Below, one piece after another: positions 51,740 to 61,210 of a DNA stretch of 64,000 nucleotides. Where the stretch lies: positions 62,001 through 126,000 of the forward strand of contig MU008185.1 in assembly GCA_010909165.1 (NCBI GenBank), written 5' to 3'. A program made the position numbers and the translations under genes. Every line of letters starts with the position of its first letter. Position 1 is the stretch's first letter. This DNA comes from Anthoceros angustus. Taxonomy: Eukaryota; Streptophyta; Anthocerotopsida; Anthocerotales; Anthocerotaceae. A model generated the notes under the pieces. That model saw only the letters and a program-made list of their open reading frames with translations. It was not told the DNA's origin and ran no database searches.

Positions 51740-52070
51740 TTAGAGGAGAAGGTTGATTAAGCTAACTCCCTTGGTGTGCGTGCTATGGAGACTGATGAGC
51801 ACGCAAGAGACTTTTCAGCAGATGAAGACCTTGGGAGTCAGACAGGACCGCAGCACTACTTATGCCCTTTGAAGTTTGAAGCAGGCCTTGCTATAAGAAG
51901 GCAGCCTTTCATTCGTAAACAGAATCCCCATTACGGAATTATGGCCCTTTGCTCCAACAAACTATCCTTTGGTTGAGTCCGCTTCTTGGTATGTCTGTAG
52001 GAAAAAGGTGACCAGCGTAAGGGTGAAGAGGTGTTGAGGCATCCTTGTGCAGATTACACATGTATCCGCT
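51740..52070 (+). repeat. Module shared with 57850-58080 and 59170-59400
   Basis: Contains CTTTGAAGTTTGAAGCAGGC, CTTGCTATAAGAAGGC and GAGGTGTTGAGGCATCC. Present beside each beta LTR on the right side of the window. No recognised protein. Confidence 0.6.
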
Positions 52071-52605
52071 ATGCCGTGTGATACTAATCTCTGCACTTGG
52101 GTTTAGTGTTTGATTAGCATTAATTAATCTAATTACTTATCTTTAAGTAAGTAATTAGTGTTAATTAATCTAAGGTGCTTATGTTAATTAAGCATTGATT
52201 AGTGTTAATTAAACATGGTTAGCAATAGCTAAGTGGATAAGCTGAAGTAATATGCTTGGCATATTCCTTGCACATTATAGTGTATTCTTAGAATACAATA
52301 GCTAAGTGGATAAGCTCAAGTAATATGCTTTGGCATATTCCTTGCATATTATAGTGTATTCTTAGGATATTTCGGCATGCGATGCCAATAGGATATCTTA
52401 GGAATATGCCGATGCCAGGGTCTAGTATATATAGACCCTTCCATCGAGGACAAGCTCGGATCATAGCTTGTCCTCTAGATATGCAATGCAAGGCGTTGTG
52501 AGGAGGCCAAAGCTATGACTCAGAGCGATGTGAGGAATTTGCGTGTTGTTCTCGTGGGAGAGTGTGTTTGTGCCACGATGCGAGCTACTCCCTCCTGTTG
52601 TTACA
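52071..52605 (+). repeat. Ty3-type LTR (family beta), left LTR of the methyltransferase element
   Basis: It starts in ATGCCGTGTGATACTAATCT and ends near CTCCTGTTGTTACA. It contains a TATA box (TAGTATATATAGACC at ~52422) and an internal ~70-bp duplication around AGTGGATAAGCT. It matches 57206-57668 and 58523-58970. The primer site after it is not clear. Confidence 0.65.
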
Positions 52606-52684
52606 AGCTATGATCTCGTGTGTGTACACTAGATAGGCGTGCTAGGCTTGGTGTGATGCTAGGCGATGCTAGGCGCTAGGCCGG

Positions 52685-52865
52685 GCAGCGAGGAGGAAAA
52701 GAGGCGAAGCCCAAGTCCAAGGCCAAGGAGGCGAAGCCCAAGTCCAAGGCCAAGGAGGAGGCAAGAAGCCCAAGTCCAAGGCCAAGGAGAGGAGGCGAAG
52801 AAGCCCAAGTCCAAGGCCAAGGAGAGGAGGCGAAGAAGCCCCTACCAAGGAGAGGAATGAGGCCT
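52685..52865 (+). repeat. Tandem repeat coding for Lys/Pro/Ser-rich units
   Basis: Five units of AAGCCCAAGTCCAAGGCCAA plus GGAG(A)GGAGGCG of 27-36 bp. One frame reads KPKSKAKERRR. Located in the untranslated leader between the LTR and gag; whether it is translated is unknown. Confidence 0.85.
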
Positions 52866-53229
52866 CCCAAGGGGGTGGCCTTTTAAGGCCAACCAACCAA
52901 GGAGAAACAAGAGTATTTTACTCTTGGGCCCCAGTTCAAGGGATAAGGGAGAAGTGGATAGATGGGTATGTCATCAGTCCATTTGATTTCACTTTCTGTC
53001 CAAAACTAGCCGGGCACCCCATCCAGGTACTGATCCACCCACGGTGCTTAACTTTGGAGTTCTTATGTCTTTGCTATCCAACTCACCCAGCTCATTTGTA
53101 ATAGCCTGCAGTATTTGTATGCAATTTAGACATGCATAGATACTTAGAGGTTTCACTAATCACGATCTAAGTAAGCGGGGTGTGTTAACCTTGATTAAGG
53201 GTTTTGACCTAGCCACTAACCGCGAGGGC

Positions 53230-54860
53230 ATGCCTGGGCACACTCGATCCGGACGGAGCTACCAACCAGCAAGTCCATCGAAGCAAATTCGAAGTCCCGA
53301 CCAAGAGAGAGAAGTACGAACACCTCGATTTTGGTACCAGCGAAGGACACGGAGGAACCCAACGACACAATCAACAATCTTTGAAGGATCGGTGGCAACA
53401 CACAAGACACGTTAGTGCCGGACAACTCTGAGCGACAGTGAGGAGGACTTGTCTCTTGGAGTCGTCAAGATGGGAGGAGACAAGGATCGAATGGAGTTGT
53501 TCACAGACGAGCGGCACCTTGCCACCGGAGGACTTCATCGAAATGCAGTGCGGTGTGCGGAGATGGAATTGAAGACCGGATACACGAAGCGATACGGCTT
53601 CATCCAAATGCCAAGTACTTGGGGATGAAGCATTGGCGTGCTATCGCGAGCACAAGGCGAGGTTGAGCGGCAGAGGAGGACCGTGAGTAGTTCAAGCTCG
53701 AAGGAACCAGACGGGCAGTGGCACCGAGTGGCACGATCCCATCGAAGAGATGTTTGACATCTTCGGGAGTTTCCTGCAAGCACGGATGAGAAGATCTCGG
53801 TGACACACTTCAAGATGAAGTCGCGAGGCTAAGATGGCTTATCGAAGAATCGACCGGTTGATGCTGACACCAAGATCATGAGTGTGGTGCGAGAAGTACT
53901 TGCGGGCATTGCCATATGCTGCGCATGAAGGTGCAACAAGCGGTGCACGAAGGGGCAACACTACACCCTCAAGGAAGTGTACGAGATGGGCGACAAGATA
54001 GGGCCCGTGACACTTTCTCTCGTCTTTGGTGATTACTCCGACAAGTAGGGTGGTGACGACATGGCCGCGGAGGTCAGTGGAGGAGCTCGGCGAGACAAGC
54101 CAGCCCCACACCCCAAGTGACGAGCCCTGCGTGAGGTGCCGAGGGCGGACCATTCCCTCATGAGTGCGAGCATGCATTCGGAGGAGTCAAGGGTGAGGAG
54201 CCATGCCCTAGGTGTGGGAGGTATGGGCACAATGAAGCGGCATGTTGGGAGAAGCATCCGGGCGGCCTGGTTATCGAGCAACAACCCGGCCAATGCATCG
54301 TCAACCTCATCCACAAAATCGAAGAGCAAAGGCGCGTGGAGGCAGGCGAAGTCCCGTGGACAAAAGAAAGCGGGAAGCATCAAAGAAGGATGGACAGCTA
54401 CGTGGCACGCCTTGCAAAGCTGGAGTTGGTGCGAAGGCGAAGATCAAGGAGAGCAGCGGTTCATCATCGAGGACGAAGAAGATGAGCACAAGCTTGGATA
54501 CATGGCGGCGTGACGGATCCAAGGGCAGGGAAGAAACCTCTGGCGACTACGAGAAGATAGCTCAGAGGAAGAAGAGGATGTCTTGACACGGTCGGAAGAC
54601 ACGGAAGGAAGCTTGGGGATCCTCTTCCGAACCTATGCCAAGATGCCAAAGTCGTTTGAGCCATTGCCAGAGCAACAGCGGGGAGCAACATCAAAGTCCA
54701 GTGGGCGATGTGGAGAAACCCATGCAGATTCTGACGGAGCGATGGCACAAAAGCTTCGGAGATGCCATGTTTCACCTACAAGACATGGGGTTGAGCGTGA
54801 AGGAAGTCGGGGGTTTGACTCGGCGGATGTTGACAACCCTTGAAGACGAAGCAAGTGTCA
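53230..54860 (+). pseudogene. Ty3/gypsy gag, frameshifted
   Basis: The start MPGHTRSGRSYQPAS is typical for plant gypsy gags. Later frames give ALYYREHKAR-like capsid text (AWYREHKARLS near 53630), and at 54204-54246 a perfect CCHC zinc knuckle CPRCGRYGHNEAACWEKHP. A second, imperfect knuckle (CVRC) lies just upstream at 54130. At least six frame changes split the ORF. Gag forms the particle that packages element RNA. Confidence 0.75.
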
Positions 54861-54899
54861 ATGTGCCACCAGGGTAATGATGTCATTGCGACCTCCCAA

Positions 54900-55060
54900 G
54901 CATCTCGTGGAAGCGGAATCTTTGCAGTGGGAGTGGCTTTGGTCAACAATCGGGAGAGGCACATTGAAATCAATGGATTCGCACCAAGGAGGGTGTTGAT
55001 TGACACCGGAGCACGGTGATCGTTGGAAGAAGAGTGAAGGAAGCGTTGGGTCTCCACCAA
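54900..55060 (+). pseudogene. Retroviral-type aspartic protease
   Basis: EINGFAPRRVLIDTGA is the catalytic loop of a Ty3-type protease; the following residues (VIVGRRVKEALGL in a frame one base off) fit the flap side. The next base after GCA is missing, so the frame ends at a TGA. Confidence 0.75.
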
Positions 55061-55625
55061 GAAAGGTTGAAGGAAACCAAGTGGAAGATCCGGACCGCAT
55101 GTGTTGGTGACCACGAGCATGTGTTGGGGTGACAAGGTACAAGTCAAGGTTTCATTCAAACCAAGAATGCAGACTTCACCTTTGTCGAGGTACACCGCTT
55201 GGTCATGCGGACACATTTGATGTCTTCTTGAGCGGACGCTTTGTACAAACACAGTCATGGTGGATTTGTGGGCGGAGAAGTCTACTATCGACCGTGGAGA
55301 AAATGAGCAAAACCGATGAACGGATTGCCCGCATCCCTCTCGGCATGGCAAGGATCATGAGAACCTCATTGCCAAGCAGCGTCTACCCGGTGTTTGGCGC
55401 CGTAGTGAAGGACACGCCATACGTGCTTGAACCTCTTGGCGTGTGTCTAACAACAACGACGATGGAGGATTTCGGCGAGGAGGAGGAAAACAAGCTAGGG
55501 TTGCAACCACCCTCGGAGGAGGTTCTTCAAGTCACCGGACGGAGCTGGTGCTGCAATGAGCCGTGCAAAAGCTGTGGAGGATGGTGCAAGAGGACCGTGT
55601 CCTATGAGAGGAGCTGCATAAGTTC

Positions 55626-56582
55626 TTGCCTAGGGTTGAGCCTGTTTGTGACCTAAACACCGGTCATCACATGGCGACCTCGGAAGACGGCATAGTGCTC
55701 GTGGAACTCTTTGGAGGCATCGATCCGGGCGTGCTAAAGTGTGGCATCAAAGTGCGAAGATACGTGCATTGTGACCCGGATCCAAAAGCAAGGATTGTGT
55801 CACGCGAGCGTAAGAGACTTGATGGGGAGTACCTAACCTCGACGTGGGAGTCGGTGAAGGGTTACCGGGCTGCCGATGGATGTTCGCATGATAGGGTTGT
55901 CCCATTTGAGTTGTCTTGGGCAACCGGTGGACCTTGTCATCGCAGTTGGGAGTGTCAAGGACTATCCTCTGCAGTAAGGGTCAAGGTCAAGGATCCACGA
56001 ACAGCATTGTTCTATGACCTGATGAGGATCTTGCGCTTGATCCAGAAAGGGCAAGAAAGGCCTTGTGGATACATGTTGGAGAATGTGCCAGCATGCATGA
56101 GCGTGAAGAAGCAAGTTCAAAAGGACTTTGCCACGATCCGAGGAGTGTTGGGTCAGGAGCTTCTATTGGATGCAGCTCAATTTGGTTCGAGGGCTCATAG
56201 GTTGAGGTCCATGTGGACTAACCTTGCTCCCTTGGAACATTTGAAGTGTGCGAGGTCGTTCACCAAGCGACCTAATCATGTTGTCAAGGATGTGCTAGCA
56301 TCGGGAAGGCATGCCCAACAAGTCATCAAGACTGACAAGCTGCCGCACTTCCCTGTGAACACGCCTGGACACCCCATGGCGGCTTGGCCAACCTTTGTGT
56401 CCAAGTCCAAGTCTTACACCTTCAGGAACCATGGCCTCGGCGTTGTGGTGGACAGACATGACGAGGCCTTGGGAAAGCCAACAGCCACAGAGAGGGAGTT
56501 GGCCATGGGATTTGCTGCTGGAGCCACGAAGACACCGGGAGTGACCGAGAAGGCGGTGTCGATTGCTTGGGCAAGCATTTGA
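55626..56582 (+). CDS. C5-cytosine DNA methyltransferase encoded by LTR retrotransposon
   Basis: The frame of 318 codons has motif I VLVELFGGIDPGVLK near residue 28, the second SAM-binding element HCDPDPKAR, the motif IV region WECQGLSSA (Cys nucleophile in an ECQG rather than PCQ context), the ENVP motif (GYMLENVPACMS), AAQFGSRAHRLR (motif VIII) and the C-terminal motif X stretch ERELAMGFAAGATKTPGVTE. Spacing fits a complete small DNMT. Two one-base losses at CAGG sites flank motif IV (about 55942 and 55972) and garble about 40 residues before it and 10 after. It lies after the protease and before the pol segment at 56770. Such enzymes methylate cytosine in DNA; here the likely target is element or host chromatin. 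Retrotransposon-borne cytosine methyltransferases have been reported in Klebsormidium and dinoflagellates. Confidence 0.88.
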   Translation: MPRVEPVCDLNTGHHMATSEDGIVLVELFGGIDPGVLKCGIKVRRYVHCDPDPKARIVSRERKRLDGEYLTSTWESVKGYRAADGCSHDRVVPFELSWATGGPCHRSWECQGLSSAVRVKVKDPRTALFYDLMRILRLIQKGQERPCGYMLENVPACMSVKKQVQKDFATIRGVLGQELLLDAAQFGSRAHRLRSMWTNLAPLEHLKCARSFTKRPNHVVKDVLASGRHAQQVIKTDKLPHFPVNTPGHPMAAWPTFVSKSKSYTFRNHGLGVVVDRHDEALGKPTATERELAMGFAAGATKTPGVTEKAVSIAWASI

Positions 56583-56769
56583 CATGAACATGATGACTGG
56601 TTGTTTAGAGGGTAAACAACCAACCAAGAAGGCGGGGTTGAAGCGGCGGGTTCGGTGGGTGAAGGACATTCAGCACTCGCATCTCAGGAGAAGGCGAGTT
56701 TGGAGGGCAAGGAGAGTGAGCACGTGAGGGGCGTGCAAGCCATCGAGCCACCACATGAGTGGTTAGGCG

Positions 56770-57060
56770 TCGAGTTGAAGAGCAATCAAGCGTCGGCTAA
56801 AGGAGTTGTTGGAGGCATCGCGACATGTGTTTGCTTTCACGCTTGCGGAGATGGGGAAGTACACCAAAGGGAAGTTCCACATAGAACTAATCAAGAATGA
56901 ACCAGTGTTCGAGGGAGGCTCGGGAAGGCAAGAAGAAAATGGCGAGCAGGGTGGGGAGAGTAGTCCACATGACAGGATGAGGATCGACAAGCCTCCACTC
57001 ATGGACAAGGTTCATAACCTCCGACGACATTCCAGAAGATTGGTTTTGTGCTACAAGTAG
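56770..57060 (+). pseudogene. Ty3 pol segment upstream of reverse transcriptase
   Basis: The frame reads LLEASRHVFAFTLAEMGKYT then KFHIELIKNEPVFE, the conserved linker just before the RT domain of Ty3/gypsy pols (the RDVFAFS.ELG...I.L...P motif). The frame ends 60 codons later and RT, RNase H and integrase are missing. The internal region is therefore truncated at ~57060. Confidence 0.75.
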
Positions 57061-57127
57061 GTGCGTGTGTGTAGTCTACTAATGATAATGTTTTGACTTA
57101 GAGTCTCACATTATCGGGGATTGGTTG

Positions 57128-57205
57128 CACCTATATCCGTGTATTGTTTGCTTGGTTGTTGGTCGAGGAAGTGCTTATGAATTCAAGTGCTTACCTCGTG
57201 CGGCA
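57128..57205 (+). repeat. Partial LTR-flank sequence
   Basis: GGTTGCACCTATATCCGTGT to CTTACCTCGTGCGGCACATC matches the sequence directly right of the LTRs at 57668 and 58970. It suggests the real LTR or its leader extends to ACACATC and that this is a leftover from a rearrangement. Confidence 0.5.
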
Positions 57206-57668
57206 CATCATGCCGTGTGATACTAATCTCTGCACTTGGGTTTAGTGTTTGATTAGCATTAATTAATCTAATTACTTATCTTTAAGTAAGTAATTAGTGT
57301 TAATTAATCTAAGGTGCTTATGTTAATTAAGCATTGATTAGTGTTAATTAAACATGGTTAGCAATAGCTAAGTGGATAAGCTCAAGTAATATGCTTTGGC
57401 ATATTCCTTGCATATTATAGTGTATTCTTAGGATATTTCCGGCATATGCTGATGCCAATAGGATATCTTAGGAATATGATGCAGGGTCTAGTATTTATAG
57501 ACCCTTCCATTGAGGACAAGCTCGGATCATGGCTTGTCCTCTAGATATCTCAATGCAAGGGTGTTGTGAGGAGGCCAAAGCTATGACTCAGGAGTGATGT
57601 GTGAGGAATTTGCGTGTTGTTCTCGTGGGAGGTGTGTTTGTGCCGATGAGCTACTCCCTCCCTGTTAT
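57206..57668 (+). repeat. Ty3-type LTR (family beta), right LTR of the methyltransferase element
   Basis: Starts ATGCCGTGTGATACTAATCT, has the TTTAAGTAAGTAATTAGTGT stretch, a TATA-like TAGTATTTATAGACC at ~57488, and ends CTACTCCCTCCCTGTTAT. Confidence 0.7.
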
Positions 57669-58522
57669 TGGTTGCACCTATATATCGCTATCGTATTTGT
57701 TTGCTTGGTTGTTTGGAAATGCTCATATGAATTCAAGTGCTTACCTCGTGCGACACATCCAGTCTCACCTGGATGGACCCTCTTGGTAGTCACAACATCA
57801 AGAGGTTCTGTCTCAACACGCTTGAAGTTGGGGAGCGGGCGGCCCCAGACATGCGGTGCAACGCGGCACTACGTATGCACTTTGAAGTTTGAAGCAGGCC
57901 TTGCTATAAGAAGGCGGCCTTTTGTTCAGTAAGAAGGCCCATTCGCATTTTAACTATGGCCCTTTGCTCGACAAGCTATCCTTTGGTTGAATCCGCTTCT
58001 TGGTATGTCTATAAGAAAAGGTGACCGCGTAAGGGTAAAGAGGTGTTGAGGCATCCCATCGAGTTAAAGGTGTGCGTCTCGAGTGAAGAGGTGTTGAGGC
58101 ATCCTGCAACACCTGGTAGGACCTCTGGTAGTCACAACTCCAACAAGCTATCCTTTGGTTGAGTTCGCTTCTTGGTATGTCGTAAGAAAAGGTGACCGCG
58201 TGGGTGAAGAGAGTGAGGCATCCTTGCGGAGTTAAAGGAGTCTAGCGTCACGAGTGGAGAGGTGTTGAGGCATCCGCAGACCTCATGGACCCTCTTGGTA
58301 GTCACAACATTATTGGATGGACCCTCTTGGTAGTCACAACATCAAGAGGTTCTCTCAACGCTTGAAGTTGGGGGACGGATATGGGGTCTATATGGTGCAT
58401 ACGTTGCAACCTTGCGGTAGTGGATTACCACCAAGCTGTGACACAAAGCCAGAACACTGCGTAAGAATGGCATCACATAGGCCCTCAAGCTTGAGGCGGC
58501 TGGTGGAATCCTTGACGAATGA
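57669..58522 (+). repeat. Post-LTR module, unit 1 of a 1.32-kb tandem
   Basis: Contains CGTGCGACACATCC, GGACCCTCTTGGTAGTCACA (several times), CTTTGAAGTTTGAAGCAGGC, and a double GAGGTGTTGAGGCATCC. The next unit (58523-59880) repeats LTR plus module. Confidence 0.75.
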
Positions 58523-58970
58523 TAGTAATCTCTGCACTTGGGTTTAGTGTTTGATTAGCATTAATTAATCTAATTACTTATCTTTAAGTAAGTAATTAGT
58601 GTTAATTAATCTAAGGTGCTTATATTAAAAGCATTGATTAGTGTTAATTAAACATGGTTAGCAATAGCTAAGTGGATAAGCTCAAGTAATATGCTTGGCA
58701 TATTCCTTGCACATTATAGTGTATTCTTAGGATATTTCGGCATACGTCACGCCAATAGGATATCTTAGGAATATGCCGTGGTCTAGTATTTATAGACCCT
58801 TCCATTGAGGACAAGCTCGGATCATAGCTTGTCCTCTAGATACGCAATGCAAGGGTGTTGTGAGGAGGCCAAAGCTATGACTCAGAGTGATGTGTGAGGA
58901 ATTTGCGTGTTGTTCTCGTGGGGAGGTGTGTTTGTGCCACATGGCGCGAGCTACTCCCTCCTGTTGTTAT
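58523..58970 (+). repeat. Ty3-type LTR (family beta), third right-side copy
   Basis: Begins at TAGTAATCTCTGCACTTGGG, lacks the first ~15 bp, and ends CTCCCTCCTGTTGTTAT. It forms the tandem arrangement LTR-module-LTR-module with 57206. Confidence 0.7.
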
Positions 58971-59880
58971 TGGTTGCACCTATATATCTGCGTATCAGAT
59001 TTGTTTGCTTGGTTGTTGGTCGAGGAAATGCTCATATGAATTCAAGTGCTTACCTCGTGCGACACATCCGTGCAGCACCTCGCTGGATGGACCCTCTTGG
59101 TAGTCACAACATCAAGAGGTTCTGTCTCAACACGCTTGAAGTTGGGGGACAGCGATAGCGCTGGTCTGTACGGTGCAACCGCAGCACTACGTATGCACTT
59201 TGAAGTTTGAAGCAGGCCTTGCTATAAGAAGGCGGCCTTTTGTTCGTAAACGGAAGGCCCATTCCCGTACGGAACTATGGCCCTTTGCTCCGACAAGCTA
59301 TCCTTTGGTTGAATCCGCTTCTTGGTATGTCTATAAGAAAAAGGTGACCGGCGTAAGGGTAAAGAGGTGTTGAGGCATCCTTACATCGAGTTAAAGGTGT
59401 CTGGCGTACGAGTGAAGAGGTGTTGAGGCATCCCTGCAACACTTCGCTGGTAGGACCCTCTTGGTAGTCACAACTCCAACAAGCTATCCTTTGGTTGAGT
59501 TCGCTTCTTGGTATGTCTGTAAGAAAAAGGTGACCGGCGTAAGGGTGAAGAGGTATTGAGGCATCCTTGCAGCGAGTTAAAGGAGTCTAGCGTACGAGTG
59601 GAGAGGTGTTGAGGCATCCGTGCAGCACCTCGCTGTATGGACCCTCTTGGTAGTCACAACATTCGCTGGATGGACCCTCTTGGTAGTCACAACATCAAGA
59701 GGTTCTGTCTCAACACGCTTGAAGTTGGGGGACGGATATAGCGCTGGTCTATATGGTGCATACGTGCAACCCTTGCAGGTAGTGGATTACCACCAAGCTG
59801 TGACACAAAGCCAGAACACTGCGTAAGAATGGCATCACATAGGCCCTCAAGCTTCAGGCAGGCAAACTGGCTGGTGGAAT
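58971..59880 (+). repeat. Post-LTR module, unit 2
   Basis: Nearly the same as 57669-58522 but retaining bases that are missing there (for example GTGACCGGCGTAAGGG here, GTGACCGCGTAAGGG there; GACCAGCGTAAGGG at 52007). Confidence 0.75.
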
Positions 59881-60291
59881 CCTTTGACGAATGATAGTAA
59901 GAAAGAGCTCATACATATGCTGCCCGTGTGTATGTGGTCCATACTAACAGCACCCTATATGTTATTACACATATGCATAGGTATATCTAACAGGCAGGCA
60001 ATTAATCTTAATTCTTTTGAATTATAAATATTATTTTATATTATTTGTAATTTATGTACTATCAACTCAAATTAAAATAGCTTTATAGATTATGTGCACT
60101 TAATAGGATAGTAACGTCAGAAGCACCAGAAATGTGGGATGGCCTACAACGATTAGGGCCGGCATTGCAGTTCACAAAAGCTTGACCTATGTATACCGCT
60201 TATCGAGCAAGAGACAAGGAGTTGATTTGGGCCGCGGCCCGCTACCGGAGCCGGCCCGAAGCGGGCTGGGGACGGGTCACCGTACCTCGAA
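59881..60291. other. AT-rich spacer and GC-rich tail, no gene seen
   Basis: AT-rich sequence to about 60100 without repeats, then a short GC-rich part (GGGCCGCGGCCCGC palindrome at ~60229). Nothing further recognised. Confidence 0.5.
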
Positions 60292-60616
60292 GGGTGGTTC
60301 AACAGGATAATGCCAAAATAATTATTTTTTGAAAAAAACAAGGTTCAATATAAATATTTATATTTTTCAAAATTTCAACATTTACAAAAAATAATTTTAT
60401 CAAATTTCAATATTTATTAAAATATATAGGTATATATAAAACTAATGGATATGTATAGATCTCCCCTAAATAGGCCCTAATTTTCCACACAAACCCTAGT
60501 TTCCTTATTTTCGGCATCATAAACTCATAAATTTTTACCTATTTAATATTTTAAGTATAATAATTTCTGGATTTTTAACTTTTACTAATTTTAATTAATT
60601 AACGCCGAATCACCCC
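60292..60616. mobile_element. MITE-like element, copy 2
   Basis: Ends GGGTGGTTC and GAATCACCC are inverted; the body matches 28456-28780 (ATAATTATTTTTTGAAAAAA, CTAATTTTCCACACAAACCC, TTTTCGGCATCATAAACTCA). Confidence 0.55.
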
Positions 60617-61210
60617 TTGGGGTACGGTATTCAAAAGGAAGAAAAAGCTTCTAAATCAACCAATGGTGGAAGCGAAAACGAAATGCCGAGGGATAAAACC
60701 TACATGAGTACAGAGGTAAAATGAGAAGAATAAGACGGCCTATGGGTTCCGACAGATTGCGGCCAATCTCAATACTATCGCGGCGCCGCCTCTGTGCGCC
60801 GAGCGTGGAACTCATCACCACCTCGTAAGAGCGTTGAGAGCATAGCATGTTACAAAGGTGCGGTTGAAGGCGCAGCTTGCCGCCTCACTGGGGAGGGAAT
60901 AATCCAAGCTATGTGCAAAGAGGATAAGACATGATTGCTTAAGGAGACTACATGGTGCTCGAGACCAAGCCACAATGCAAGTCCAACGAGGTCTGAAGAG
61001 AAATTTATAATTACATCTCATGAATCCGGACGCTACCTGATTGCAAAAATGTTTCAAAAATTTGACTTCGGGTTGGAATTTAGATTTCGAACCTGAAGGA
61101 TGCCACAACGATGTGTAACCTGATTTGGATAGAAGGCGATGCAGCGGACACAACTTTCCGTCTGCCAAGAAGCACTAAACACCTTCAGGAACCCGGAAAT
61201 TGGTCGACAG
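60617..61210. other. 3' flank of the SAWADEE gene, no gene seen
   Basis: No frame on either strand looks coding. Polyadenylation signals for the minus-strand gene would lie here. Confidence 0.4.

Noticed and set aside
52685-52865. Lys/Pro/Ser repeat ORF as a histone H1-like gene
   Set aside because: It is a short tandem DNA repeat in the leader of the retroelement, without a globular domain or start context.
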